Part shown: in pieces, positions 37,438-50,250 of the stretch | Layout of the letters: the number at the start of each line of letters is the position of its first letter | Numbering within the stretch: the stretch's first letter is position 1 | Origin: Azadirachta indica | Lineage: Eukaryota; Streptophyta; Magnoliopsida; Sapindales; Meliaceae | Direction: 5' to 3' | Assembly: GCA_022749755.1 (NCBI GenBank) | Contig: CM040451.1 | Span: 15,008,357-15,072,356, forward strand | DNA: 64,000 bases | Translations under genes and position numbers: made by a program | Notes under the pieces: generated by a model | Seen by the model: the letters and a program-made list of their open reading frames with translations, nothing else | Database searches by the model: none | Told to the model about the DNA's origin: nothing

Positions 37438-37800
37438 TTTAATGTCGTTTAGTTGACAATGAAAAAGAATTTTTGAAAATTAAAAAAAATTATTTTTCTT
37501 CTATTAGAAAAAACTTAAAATTTATATTTTTGGTAGTAAGTTTTTTTCAATTTTTTTAAAAAATAAAAAATGTTTAAAATACCTTTACTTTATTTTAAAA
37601 ATTATATGTTATTTCTTTAAAATAAAATATTAAAAATTTATCTATTAAAATAATTACTCAAATATTACTCAAAAAAATTATTTGTGACAATCAACCGATT
37701 AATAAATTTTTATTAAAAATTTTACTCATAAAAATTTTACGGATAAAAACTTTACATTAAAAAGTTTTATTTGAAAAGTTATATTAAACGGATCATTAAT
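37430..37800. repeat. dispersed repeat family R1, copy 5
   Basis: Same order of landmarks as 7545-7995 and 30940-31320, including AATGTCGTTTAGTTGACAATG, TATTAAAATAATTACTCAAA, AAAATTATTTGTGACAA and the tail ATTAAACGGATCATTAA. It begins directly after the 79-bp tandem repeats. Confidence 0.5.
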
Positions 37801-38249
37801 TAAATACCAATAGATTGTATTTGTAATATTAAAAAAAAAAACTTTAAGTGTATTTATTTTTTTATATTATTAATTTATATTTTTATCAGAAATGGAAAAA
37901 ATATTTGGATAATAATAATAATAATAATAATAAAATAATAATAATAGATTTTGTACGTGTGGTATCTGAATATGATAAGTGGCACATAATAGAGAGTACT
38001 GTAGCCATTAAATTAGGATTTAGGTGGAGGCCCTACACGTGTCAGTAATGCAGGTTTTTATTTAATTTTTTTAATTAATTAATTATTTAATTTTCTAATT
38101 ATTTATTTATTTATTTATTTACACAACACATGAAAATCCAAACGCGTTATTAATAAAACAAACTCTGTTTAATAAGGCCTGGGCCTAACTCACGTTCCAA
38201 ATTATTTTCCATCAATGCCCTTCATGTTTCATGACTTCTCTTCATCTAA

Positions 38250-38480
38250 AAGGTGTCCTTGATACAAAGCTAAAGTTAGTAGTATATTAATAAAATATTT
38301 ATCTCTTTTTTTTATCAATTAAAAAAAATCGAATTTCTACAATCACATAAAATAAATTTTTCTTAAATTTTTAAAAAAAATTTATTCAAATTCAACATAA
38401 ATTTTAGCGGGTAATGCCATATTTGTAGTAATCTCAACTTTCAAGTCCCGACTTCTAATAAATTTTCAATTTATGTGTTA
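38250..38480. repeat. single unit equivalent to the tandem array of copy B
   Basis: AGCTAAAGTTAGTAGTATATTAATAAA through GCCATATTTGTAGTAATCTCAAC corresponds to one diverged unit of the five-unit array at 55300-56040. Copy A therefore keeps the unexpanded state, somewhat enlarged at its 3' side. Confidence 0.6.
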
Positions 38481-39486
38481 ATAACTTGAACAAATATTCA
38501 ATGTAATTCCTTTTTTTTTTTGGTATTGACTATCGTTTTAAAAAAATAATTTCTTCTCATTATTTTTAAAATATTGGAAAAAATTGATTATAAATGGAGA
38601 GAATAAATTATAATTTTATAGTATAATACACTTGCAAACTGCAATTTTTTTGGATTATTTTCTTTTCCATGTGATTATAAAATTTCTATAATTAAATTAG
38701 CTGTTAAAATTACTATTAATTATTGAAAGCTAACAATATGTGAGTTTGAATGATTATATCTTTCAATTAACTTTTTGTTATAATTTAGAAAAATGATTGG
38801 CTACACAGTTAGCAATATTTGAAACTCAAGCTCTAAATATTATAATATTTTTAGTTTAATATTTTTCAAATTTTATTTTGTTATTGAAGTGAATCACTAG
38901 TTTTCCTATTTTGATTATTTTTAATAAATATTAATTTTAAAATGTATTTTTTAGTCGAATAATGTTTAAATAATTTGACTTTGTTAAGTTTTGATATTTA
39001 TCTAATAAATGATTCACAAATAAAAATATTTGAGAAAATAATTAGTTAAAAAATAAGGAGCTATCTAGAAAATGTTAGTAGAAGAATAATTTTTGATATA
39101 AATTTTTTAATAATAAGATCACCAAATTGATATTTTTCAAAAATAAACTATAGAAAATTATAATTATTTTTGGTAATTAAAATAATTTTTTTAAGAAAAT
39201 AAGTGTTTTTTTGGAGAAATACTTGAATATTGCTAGTTTTTACATAAAGTTTATCAACTTAAATTCAAATAAACATTATAAATTAAACGTAAAAACACTT
39301 TTCAAATGCATACACCTTAAATTAACTTACGTATAACTATCTTAGCACCTTGTTGAATATCTTGCCATCATTCCAATAATTGAATCCTTAGTTTTATTTT
39401 TTTATTTATCTATTTAATATATTTAATATATTATGTGAGAGTACGCTTTGTTCTAATTTGAATTTAAAAAAAGATAAAATTATAAC

Positions 39487-40190
39487 GGAAAAAAGAAAGA
39501 TCCATAAGGTTTGATTTAATAGATATATAAGTTCTAATAATTTAAAAAATATCCATAAAAGTCTCGATTTATTTAAAAATGATGATTAAACCCTTATTAG
39601 AACCAGTTATTTATAAACATTATTATTAAATATTTAAAATTTTAAAAAAAAAAAAATATATTTATACAAAATACATTAATAACTAGTACATTAATAATAC
39701 AAAATTTATTAATGTATTATCAACTTTATATTTTATAAATAGTAAATTTTATTTTTTTATATTTTATATACTTTAACCACACACAACTATAAATTACAAT
39801 ATAATCATAAGTATTATATTATAGTATATTTTATTTACATATTAATATTTATTTATAATTTATCTTACTTATTTTCTAATACTAAATTAATATTGAAATG
39901 TTAATATATTATAAAATAAATAAATTTATAATATGTTAACAAATATTATATAGTTAGTATACTATAAAATAATATTATGATTTATTTTATTAATATATTT
40001 TGATAGATAAATATATATATTATATTTTGTCACATTTTAATGATTTAATAATTATTTTTTAAATAACTATTATTAATAAGGGTATAATTATCTTTTAAAA
40101 ATAAATTGGGACTTTTATGGTTATTTTTTAAACTATTTGAATTTATATGTCTATTAAAGCAAACCTTAGGGTCCTTCATGTCCTTTTTTC
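39487..40190. mobile_element. MULE-type MITE with perfect 10-bp target site duplication
   Basis: The element begins GGAAAAAAGAAAGATCC and ends TGTCCTTTTTTC; long terminal inverted repeats of roughly 100 bases face each other (CATAAGGTTTGATTTAATAG versus the complement of CTATTAAAGCAAACCTTAGG). Both sides are flanked by AAATTATAAC (39477-39486 and 40191-40200). A 10-bp duplication and long inverted repeats fit Mutator-like non-autonomous elements. Copy B of the segmental duplication lacks it near 57500, giving an empty site. There is no transposase. Confidence 0.85.
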
Positions 40191-41739
40191 AAATTATAAC
40201 AGAATAATTTAATGTTGTTCCAAATATATCGCTCACTTATTAGATAGAAAATATAAATATTTTGAAAGAAAAGTTTAACGCTGAAAAATATTTTAGTTGA
40301 TTGTAATATGAAATAACACTTGTTATAAATAAATAAATTATAATTTTTTACTTTTGAATATATAAAATTTAGTAACCTAATTATTATCATCCCATATGTA
40401 AGCATCTAAAATTATTACTTGATTTTTATATTAATTTATAAATTTTTTTTTTGGAAATCTTTAGAAATTATTTTTTTTTTTTTATGAAATCCAAAACCAA
40501 CTATCTACATGTTTATATAAAACCCATAAACGAATATTTTTTTTTTTGGTTGAATTGAGATTTTATTATTTGTCATGAATTTCTTTTTATTGCCATTCTA
40601 AAATAGATTATTTAAAAATGGTGAAAAATAAAAAAGCATCTTTTTATTAAAATTTAAGAAATAAAACTTTTATTAATAAAAATAAAATTTAAAAAATGCC
40701 ATTAAACATTTTTTGATATTTTCTATTTTTGAGAACATAAATAGTTTTCGAAGGGCAAATTAATTTTGTTTCAAAAAAAGACAAATATTTTATTTTAATT
40801 TAGCTTCATTAAAGATCAACAAAAGTTAAGGGTTCATTGGAAGTTCGTATAACTATTACGATAACAGTATCTAATAATTATGTTCAAACTAGACGATCTC
40901 TAATCTAATATATAATGAAAGAGAAATTTTCTATGTATCACATCTTGGCCTTGATGAGAGCTTCAACCAAAAATTTTGTAAGACTATTTGCAAGGTGATT
41001 GTGTTTGCTTAGAGAATTATTATGCTAAAAGCTTGTTGAAGAATTTGTAATGCTCTAGAGTTTGTATTAAGAGCTAAGTTTGAAATCCCTTTTTCACATT
41101 GAAAAGGCCTTCTTTTATAGGTATAAGGCATGTGATTGTAATAAATTCTTTGGTGACATGTCCTTATCTAAGTCAAATTTGCACTCTCCTCTAAGATAAC
41201 ATGTTATAACAAAACACTTTGTTATGTAATAAAATTCCTCTTATGTTAATTAATACAAGATTAACTAAAATGATATTTTTGACAAAATAATCAGCATTTC
41301 TTTAAATAGAGTTTAGGTTTTCTTATTGGGCTCTAAAGTTATTGAGTTTTATATTTTTTTTATATTAATTTAATTATACAATGAACACTTTTTGAGTTTA
41401 ATACCTCAAAGTGCACTTAATCAAATATTATATTTATTTAAAATAAATTTGAGTCTACTCTTACTTTTCATATCATAGTCTATAATTTGTACTGTATCAA
41501 AAAATTTGGATTCGCTTATACTTTTAAACATTATCTTAATCGAAATAGTGTTATTTTAGTTTTGAGTTTTAAAGTTCAAGAGAGTATTATTTGTTAACAA
41601 CTATTTATTATTGTACTTTCAAAATTAAATATTATCGGGGATACAAGTTTCTTTTAATATAAATTGACTTGGTAATTTTATATTATTATTGTTGTTACAT
41701 CTTCACATTAATTTCTTTTTATTCGTTTAAAAATGTAAG

Positions 41740-42065
41740 ATATATAATAATAATATAATATAATACTCTTGAAACTTTATAAGATTATTTTATGTTTGTA
41801 GTATTACTCTTGAAATCTTTTCTCGTATATAAAACATAAACAAAAATACCATTTATTAATTTTAATTTTATTTTATTTTTGTTGATGATTTTATTTTAAT
41901 ATTAGTCATACGTTTTAGAGCGAGAAGCCATACATCTGATACTCGATACATTTGCGTGATTTTCTTCTGACTGACTGTTGATTCCACGTGGCATGAATTA
42001 AGTGGTTATCTGTTCATGGCTGACGGGTCGGCCCTCTAAATGGGCCAGAGCTAAAATTTTTCTAT
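41740..42065. repeat. local duplication D, copy 1
   Basis: It aligns with about 43400-43745. Best-kept part: CATACGTTTTAGAGCGAGAAGCCATACAT-type sequence, GTGTGATTTCTTCT, CACGTGGCAT and TCGGCCC...TGGGCC. It contains a CCACGTGG G-box palindrome at about 41984, which has decayed to CCATGTGG in copy 2. The two copies read like an old duplicated promoter, but no coding region follows either. Confidence 0.65.
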
Positions 42066-43400
42066 AAATTTGTATATCCCAAAAACAAAATTGTAATATG
42101 TAGAACTAATAATGTCAAAAATTTTTCTTTTAAATATTATTATTCTTAATCTATTTCTCACAAAATTTCCTTTTTTTCTAATTTAAAGAAAATAAATAGT
42201 TTTTATTTCTTACTTCGAAGCAAATTATCAAATTTTATTGAGTTTTATTTGGAATGATTGAAATTTTTTTAGATATTGAAGGAAACTAATATAGAAATAT
42301 AAATAAAAAAATAAAACTGATTTATTACTAGAACATAATTATGATTAAAATTATAGAATTTTGAAGGATAGGTAAGGAATTTATATCTTACTTCAAATAT
42401 GTGCCAATTTTGTTCATTTATCTAAAAGATATTAATTTCTTAAAACAAAATAGTAACAAATTATATAAGAATGAGATAAGAAAATGTAGATAGTAACAAG
42501 ATTATATAAGAAAGAGATAAGAAAATTATTGGTAGTTCTAGAAACCTATTTAATTTTGAATGGGTAAATGTATGAATAATTTAAATATTTTTTATTTATC
42601 AATAATATTTTTAATTTATTATTTAATATTTATATATGTTAATAACTTAATATATTATTATAAGACTTTTTAGGACATATATGTTAATATATTAGTTTCA
42701 AATTTTTTATTTTTATAAAAATAAACAACTTAATATTTACATTCACATATTTAAGATAAAAAACAAATATATTAATCAAATTTAAATTTTAATCAAATTT
42801 AAATTTTAATTAAATTCAAATTTCAGTCATATTCAGATTTCAGATAAAAAATAATCATTACCTAATATTATTGCTAGTGTTTGCTTTTAGAACGTATGTT
42901 TTCAAAATTACTATACAATACATATATATATATATATATAAAATAGTAATTTATTTTAATTAAAAAATTAAAAAATTTCATATAAAAGCTAACATAAAAA
43001 TTAGGTGCAAAACTGAAATAAAATTATATAAAACGTGTGACAACCCTATTAATTTCATATAATAAAAAATAAATATATCATCATAAAATTTTTTTTTTTA
43101 AAAATATATAAATATAAATCAAACTTCTAATTTTGATCTAACTTACCAAAATAAAAAATAAATAATGTATTTTTTTTATTTTGTACACATTGGTGAAATT
43201 TCTATTATGAATTTATAATACTATGATATCTTATTAGTATAAAAGACAATAATTTAATATTTAGGTGTAAAGTTTGAGTGCCAACCAAGATGTTATTTTA
43301 ATATTTTAGCTTTACCCCATTAGAAAATTTATTTAAAAAAAAAATTATGATAATAATATAATATTCTCACACTAGTTTTTAGAGACAAAATTTAATAATA
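42065..43400. other. AT-rich DNA with short tandem repeats
   Basis: No gene. A two-copy repeat of about 48 bases lies at 42445-42535 (AGTAACAARATTATATAAGAA-type), an 18-base repeat with AATCAAATTTAAATTTT at 42780-42840, and a TA run at 42921-42940. Confidence 0.5.
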
Positions 43401-43745
43401 TAATATTCTCACTTTCATTTTTTAGAGACAAAATTTTATAAGATTATTTTAAGTCCTTGGTTGAAATCTTAAAATATTTTAATTTATATAATCGTAATTA
43501 TTTTCCTCATATTAAACAAAAATAGTAAAAAAATTATATGTTAATCTAATTCATTTAATTTAATTATTTTATCTTTTATGATTTACTTTTATAATTGTCA
43601 TACGTTTTTCAGCAAGAAGCCATACATACGCTGATACACATACCATTTGTGTGATTTCTTCTAATCAACTGTCGGCTACCATGTGGCATAAATCAAGTGG
43701 TTTGTTGATTCGGCCCGTGGGCCCACTAAATCAGCATATAAGTAA
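43400..43745. repeat. local duplication D, copy 2
   Basis: Counterpart of 41740-42065, about 1.66 kb downstream and in the same orientation. The region after it to 44510 holds GTAT/TATG microsatellite-like sequence near 43880-43910 and no recognised gene. Confidence 0.65.
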
Positions 43746-44512
43746 TTGAAATAACATTTTTTGTTTTGTTATGGATGTATTAATTTACCTAGGAAGAGCA
43801 TAAGTATATATGTATGTGATCTAAATTTTATAAGAAACAAGAAGAAATTTTTTTCCACTACTTCAAATACTTTCCACAATATATATACGTATGTATGTTT
43901 GTATGTATGTATTAGTAATATCCTGTACTAAAAAGGATCAAAAGATTTTGCAATTGTTTGGTACTGCTGATTTTCACTTAATTTTAAAAAAAAAGTTAAA
44001 AATATTTAATAATGTCTATTTTTAGTAAGATTTACTCATTTTTCTTATTAATATTTAACATATAATATTTTTATTTCAAAGTAATTGTAACTTCAAAATT
44101 ATAATACTTCAATTTTAAACATATCATTTGTATAAAAGTTAACATAAAGATTAACGACGAGACATCAAAGAATTGTAAATCATATTTTTACAAAGAAAAT
44201 TTAAATAAGAAATCATTTGATAACGAACTAGAAAATACATGTATTTAAGAAAGTTTAAATGGTCATAATTTGCGAGCATTATTATACATATAAACTGACA
44301 AGATTTACTATATTGTTAGAAGTCTTATAAATAATTGATAAACATGTAGAATACGTGCTTATCGATTGCTTCCAAACCCAAAATGTTGTGTAATTGCTCA
44401 AGTCGTATAGGGGAAGGTTGGTTTTTTAATTTCTCAAGTTTTATTATATATCTCTTGCGTATGTTGCTCACACTATGAAAGACAAAAGAAAAATCATCTA
44501 ATTTTGTTGCAG

Positions 44513-46556
44513 GAGTCAAAAAACTAAGGGCATTGGGATGGCGAAGTGTGTTGGCATTGAGCCTTTCACAATTGCAATGGATTTGTAGGGTACTGATGGG
44601 AGGGAAAGAGGGGAGGTAATGAGCTTTATATTGTTATTTTCTTCTGTGGTAAAGTTCAAATCGCGATAGAAAATGGGCTACTATTTACTCTGAATGAGGC
44701 TTCAATAGCTTATGGCTCATACTCTTTCTGCAGTTAAATGTGGTTGTAGCAATGCTTATTGTAATACATAGGGTGGATGATGTTCAGTGAGGAGGTGGCA
44801 TTATGTTTTGCTTGTTTCAGGATTTCACGAAACCTATAAAACGGATTATTATTTAGTCTTGTGATATTGCCTTGTTCTAAATCAGGATGCTGAAGTGGTT
44901 TAACAATTTAGAAGGGGGATATTACCTTGATTCTAGTTTTATCTGTGATGATAAATCCCAAAACTGAAATTCATGGTGTCTTCAAGTAGTGATGTTTCAG
45001 TCATTGTTTATCGGGTTTGAAGTTTAGGGACCCTGTGCGATCATGTTGCGAATCTGATATTTATGAGGCTTAAAGTTGCTCAGAGAGTCTTTTATAAATC
45101 TAGGAATGCTGCTAGGAAGATTTTTTGCCCTTTACTTGGGTGTAAAAGTATCCATTTGTTTCAACACTTTTCTGTGATATAGAGAAAAGGTGAAGTATAT
45201 TCTTCCTATTTTCATAAGCTTTTTTCCTTCCTCAAAATGATAAAAGACTAAATGAAAAACTGATGTGTTTACAACATGTTGTGGTCTATAATCTTTCATA
45301 GTGTGATTAAGTAGATACAAAGTTTTATTTTATTTCAGTAGCTTATGAATTCCTCTTACTTTTGTTGCAATCGTACTTTACTTTCGGGGAATATATTTTC
45401 AATACTAACGAACTGTATTTGCAAAATCGGTATCTTCCAGGATGACAGAACATGTGAAAAACAAAGTGCCCTGTTTGTTTAGCCCACACAAAACATATGT
45501 GATAAAAACAAAGTTTGAAATTATGCTTGTCTTCTAACTCTTTCCTTTAGGCTGCTGCTTCTTTGGGGAAGGGAATTTATGTTTTCTGTCTGAAACTTTG
45601 TCCTATTGGTACTGTCTTCACAGACTCCACTTGAATATTTGGAGCCCATTCTAAGGGAAGATATTCAGAAGGCAAATTTGTTTGGTTTTGTTTAAATTTG
45701 GGTTTGTTCACTCTTTTGTTCTTTATTGTATTCCTGGATCTCTGACATTTAATGGAAAGTCATAAAAGAGAACAAGGACCTGGATCTTCCAGCTCATAAG
45801 GTTTAGTATTTGTCCTGCTCTGCAAATGTATAGTTCATTTTTCAATTCATATATATATAATATTTTTATTAATAATGTTGTTAATATTAATCAGGTAATG
45901 GTTGCAACCATTCGTTGTTAATGTTAATCACATTGAAATACTATTATCACTGATAATATTTGGCTTGTCTAGAGTGATGAAATGGATAAGTTGAAAAATT
46001 TATTCTCAGAAATTTAACTTCCTTTCACTCATAAGTAATTGGACCATACTCTGAAATGCTTTCTTTTTCTCTTAAGTAATTTCCATCACTTTGCGTTCTC
46101 CAAGTTTCTCAAACATTTTTCGCTGCAATCAAACGATTAATTTTGCCTCTCCCAAAATTCAATCATTGAGTGCTCTTCTTTGTTTGAATGATGCGCACCT
46201 ATTTCTTTGCTTTGAATTTAATGACTCAATACTTCTCCTCTCAGATGCTGCTATAAGACAGGCAAACTGGGATGCTTCAGAAGTTCGAGAAAAACTTCGC
46301 TGTGATATTAACGAACAGGCATCATCTGTTTGCAGTGCCAAGTTGTCCGAAACAATAGCCAACCAGGAGGTTCTTTTCTTGGCTAATGCTACCGTTTATA
46401 ATTGCTTTTTAAGTTGATGGTATTCTTTTAAACTATATGCTCATATCCATTTACTTGAAAGGCCGATGTTGATATTGTTGATGTACAGAAAAAACTTACT
46501 GAAGCACTTATTGCACCTGAAACTGTCGACCCTCTTGCCTCAAGCACGAGGGAGCA
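44513..46556 (+). pseudogene. RHD3: unprocessed pseudogene of RHD3 (SEY1/atlastin-like ER GTPase)
   Basis: Seven exon-like blocks follow RHD3 protein order, each with splice-like borders. 44513-44615 reads SQKTKGIGMAKCVGIEPF then TIAMDL-stop-GTDGRERGE, with TAG where Glu is expected and Gly for the usual Trp in KGIW. 45441 to about 45480 reads DDRTCEKQSALF, then drifts out of frame. 45624-45671 reads TPLEYLEPILREDIQK. About 45758-45800 reads KENKDLDLPAHK. 45895-45921 reads VMVATIRC then stop. 46244-46369 reads DAAIRQANWDASEVREKLR and on to SETIANQE. 46489-46556 reads KKLTEALIAPETVDPL. The start with the P-loop, several internal exons and the membrane hairpin end are missing. RHD3 proteins shape tubular ER by membrane fusion; this copy cannot encode one. 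Retained introns show it arose by DNA duplication, not retrotransposition. Confidence 0.85.
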
Positions 46557-46960
46557 CGTAGTATTTTACTGATAGTGGTCGTTACTTCTTTCAGGATCTA
46601 ATCTTTTATCATATTTCTCATCTTTAATGCTATAAAAGCTACGTTTCTCCACAAGATACGTATTCTTGAAATGAAAATGTTAAGTGAGAGGTCTTTGTAA
46701 TGCTTGGAGATTACAGGAAATATGTGTATCAGGACATCATTTGCTGCCTGAAATCTTTATCCTGATCGAATCTTGATCCCACTGATGGATCTAGTGTCAT
46801 ATTATGCTATTTTTTTAATCATTATTAGAGCTTACAACAGTCAAAATCAAATTAGCATTGAGTTGAAATCTACAAGTATCTGAAGGATCAGCCATTGATG
46901 AAAGCAAATAATAATCAAGATCATAAACCCAAAAATGAGAATTTAACTTAAGCCTTTTGT
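46557..46960. other. 3' flank of the RHD3 pseudogene
   Basis: Composition is still less AT-rich than the surroundings up to about 46930, so further decayed exons may lie here, but I could not match any to RHD3. Confidence 0.35.
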
Positions 46961-47765
46961 AAGCTTAGAGGCTCCAAGATTTAGGGGAAATAGAAAATTA
47001 ATTTTATGACATTTGTGGTGTGGACTTATAAGTCACTAAAGTTTTGTTTATTGGACTAATCATTGGTAATAATTTCAAAAATATTTATTAAAATCTTAAT
47101 TTATTAAAAAGTACTGATTATTTTCCCTATCAATAATAATATTTCACAAAAATAATTATTAGGTCTTTTAAAATTTAATAAAATATAATTTATATATAAA
47201 AAAATATATTAATAAAATAGTTATATATTAAACATAAATTATAATATGATTATAAGTATTGCACTATAATATATTTTATTTATAATTTAATATTTATTTA
47301 TGATTTATTTTATTTATTTTCTAATACCTAATTAACGTTGAATTGTTAATATATTATAAAATAAATAAATTTGTGTTAAAGTTATAATATATATAATAAA
47401 TATATATTTTTTTTCTTTGTTTCAAAAAATTTTGAATAAAAGTGAGAAATTTCAGTCATGGAATAGTAAACCTTTATCCTTACTATTACTTGATTTTAAG
47501 ATAACTTGAGAGCGTCAAGTGTGCTTCAAATCACTTGAAATATGCTTAAGAGTATATATTAATAAATATCATGAAATAATAATCATAACTTTAATATTTA
47601 TTTTAAGTTAAGAGTTAAAAATATTTGATTTAGGTAACAGCCATTAAATAAGGATCTAATCTTTTTTTGGGTAAATAAAGACTTTTATAGGTATTAAAAT
47701 TATTAGAACAGTTAAATAAATCGTGTCCTAAACTTATGTCCTTTTTCTAGAAAAATATTGCTTTA
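46960..47765. repeat. second copy of the MULE-type MITE family
   Basis: The interior (TAAGTATTGCACTATAATATATTTTATTTATA ... GTTAATATATTATAAAATAAATAAATTT-type blocks, about 47235-47375) matches the element at 39487-40190. The right end (CTAAACTTATGTCCTTTTTCT, about 47730-47752) resembles its terminal repeat. The copy is diverged, and no target duplication was found. Confidence 0.6.
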
Positions 47766-49800
47766 TTTTCTTTTTAGTTAATAATACATCGATCAAATTT
47801 TTAATATAAATTTATATCATTATCATGTCTCATCCATGCACCAATTATACAGATAGATCTTGCTCTCATGAATACAAAATTATAGTGTGCTTGTTTTTTT
47901 TTTAATATGAGGTCTAAATATATTTTACATTAAATAATATTTTTTTTTATCAAGTTTGAATATAAATATCTAAAAATTTTGTAATTTTTATTTAATATTT
48001 TACTATAAAAAATTAAGATATATTCTAAATGTTAGAAAAAATTTATAAAAGACTCTATTTCATTACAATTAAAAATTTATTTAATTTCGTACTTTTTAAC
48101 TTATTTTATTTGAACATAATGTAGCAAGTTTTCAGTATTAAATGAAAAAAAAAAATCTTTAAAATATCTCAGTGATTGAAACTATATTTTCTTCTGTATT
48201 TACTAAAAAAAATGCAAAAAGTTTTTAAAATGTATTAATGAAAAATATTTAATTATTTTTTTAAATAATAAATGCTTTTTACACACACTATTCCAAACTT
48301 GTCAACGATATAATATATCACCTACTAAAAAAAAAAAGTAGATTATTACGAGTCGTTTGATGTAGATCGTTCTCATGGTATCTCACAAGAAGGCACCGCA
48401 CACAATCATTCCCTTATACCGATCATTATTAGATCGTGTAATTTTTCCCGAACAATCATATACTTATCATTGACTGATCATTATCATCATCAAAATTAAT
48501 GTAAAAGTTTGTTTATTTTTATTATAATTACTATGATATCCATAGTCTTAATTATATCATATCTTAATAAAAGGCAAAATCTAAAAAAAAATTTAAATTT
48601 ATAATTTAATTTTCAATATTTTACAAATTAATATATCATGTTAATAAATTAAATTAAAATTAAAATAATCTTATTATCTAGTCCATGCCTATAATTATTT
48701 TATTATTGTTTTATGATAAAATATTAAAATTAGTTATGTAAATATGATAACAGCTGTCACCATCTCTCTAATTATAATCAAATTAACAAAAAAAATAACA
48801 AAAAATATGCTAAGATAACTTATCTGAAAATAGCAACACGCGGATGATTTAAGACAGCGTGTCAATTTCTTACAGAGTGTACATTTTTTTTCCCTATAAA
48901 ACTATAATTAGGCAACAATATTGGGAAATAATAAAAACATCTCTTTTCTTCTTTTCAACTACTCGAAGAGTAAAAAATTGAAAATTGATTTCTCTGTGTA
49001 TAATTAGAAGATTTCACATAACTTTGACTGATAGATGAACAATAAAAAAATTGGAGCAAAAACTAGAGATTAGAATTAAATTTAAATGATGTGACGCAAT
49101 CAAAATATCTCAATTTTTTTGTCTACATATATTACAACTCAGTTGATCAATTATTTGAACTAAACTTAAATTTTCACAAAGAAAATATTCATCTAATTAG
49201 GTTAGAAATTTACATATTATTTTAAATAAAAAATATCAATAACTTATTTGACAATTAAGAGATCATAAACATATATTTTTAATATATAATCTCCAAATAA
49301 AAATTTAGAGAAAATTGGTTAAAAAGAGCATAATATATATTCATATGATTGTATATCTCAAAAAGAGTATATAGTATATTTAAATTAATTAAATATATTA
49401 ATGAATTAATTAAATTAATTAGAATTTTTATGGACATTAAAATATATATTAATATTATAAAAGGACATAATAATATATTATTCATTGCGTATGACACTAC
49501 ATGTATTCTAACCATATAATAATAAATTAATTAAATTGGTAGGCTTTATTAATTATTATATTCATCTTCTTCTTTTCTTGATCATTATAATCTTCATTTT
49601 GATAATTTAATTAAAGAAAAACGATAAAATGAATATTTTGTATAGATATTCACAGGATATATCAATGTATTAGTATGTTATTCGTATTTTATATAAATAT
49701 TATATTTTTTATCGTATCCTATTTATATATTATTTTATAATATGTATATCCTATTTATCAAGATAAGATGTGGATAGATATCGGCGAAAACGGTATCCGA
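47765..49800. other. AT-rich intergenic DNA
   Basis: No gene recognised. 48830-49000 is less AT-biased (ACACGCGGATGATTTAAGACAG, then a TATA-like CCCTATAAAAC at about 48893) and could be an orphan promoter, but no reading frame follows. Confidence 0.4.
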
Positions 49801-49814
49801 TGCTATCCTTACAC

Positions 49815-50250
49815 ATGCTTATTGTTTTTAATTAAGTTGACAAGTGGATTTGCAGGGAGACCGAAACGATTGATTGTTTACAAGTTGATCCAACGCCTGC
49901 ACATTGCATCGGTTGTCGATTGACTGATATTTCTCTCAGGTTTGCCAAATCAACAAATATGTCAGGGTTAGATGGCTATTTGGATTTGGTTAACCTTTTT
50001 TTTTTCGGGAATACCCACATAATTTATAATAATATATATATTTATTTCATAATCATATAGATATAAATCTAAAAACATCATTCCATACTTTTTCGCAATG
50101 TATAATTATATAATAAAGTTATAATTATACACAAATTAATCCTAATTAATCATGTATTGTATAAATTTTAATGTTTGGTGACCAATTCTATTACTTATTA
50201 GATTTTATATTATATCTTTAACTACTATGTGCATTGCAGCAGCATCTATA
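49815..50250. repeat. local duplication E, copy 1
   Basis: It aligns in order with 52025-52465: CTTATTGTTTTTAATTAAGTTG, AAGTGGATTTGCAGGGAGACC / AAGTGGATTTATACGAGACC, AAGTTGATCCAA, ATTTGGATTTGGTTAA, TTTAATGTTTG and TTATTAGATTTTATATT. It resembles a duplicated untranslated or promoter region. Confidence 0.65.

Larger units (their letters stand above)
37965..41650. repeat. segmental duplication, copy A
   Basis: It aligns in order and orientation with 55005-59010 over nearly its whole length. Matching blocks include GCCATTAAATTAGGATTTAG (37999 and 55024), AAATAAAACAAACTCTGTTTAATAAGGCCT (38150 and 55160), ATTATAAATGGAGAGAATAAATT (38590 and 56930), TTATTGAAGTGAATCACTAG (38880 and 57165), GAAATCCAAAACCAACTATC (40487 and 57948) and TTGGGCTCTAAAGTT-type sequence (41315 and 58600). 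It contains no gene that I can recognise. Confidence 0.85.

Noticed and set aside
46091..46417. 108-codon open frame as a gene of its own
   Set aside because: Its last 60 codons are one exon of the RHD3 pseudogene plus intron read-through, and its first half has no RHD3 similarity and precedes a splice-like acceptor.
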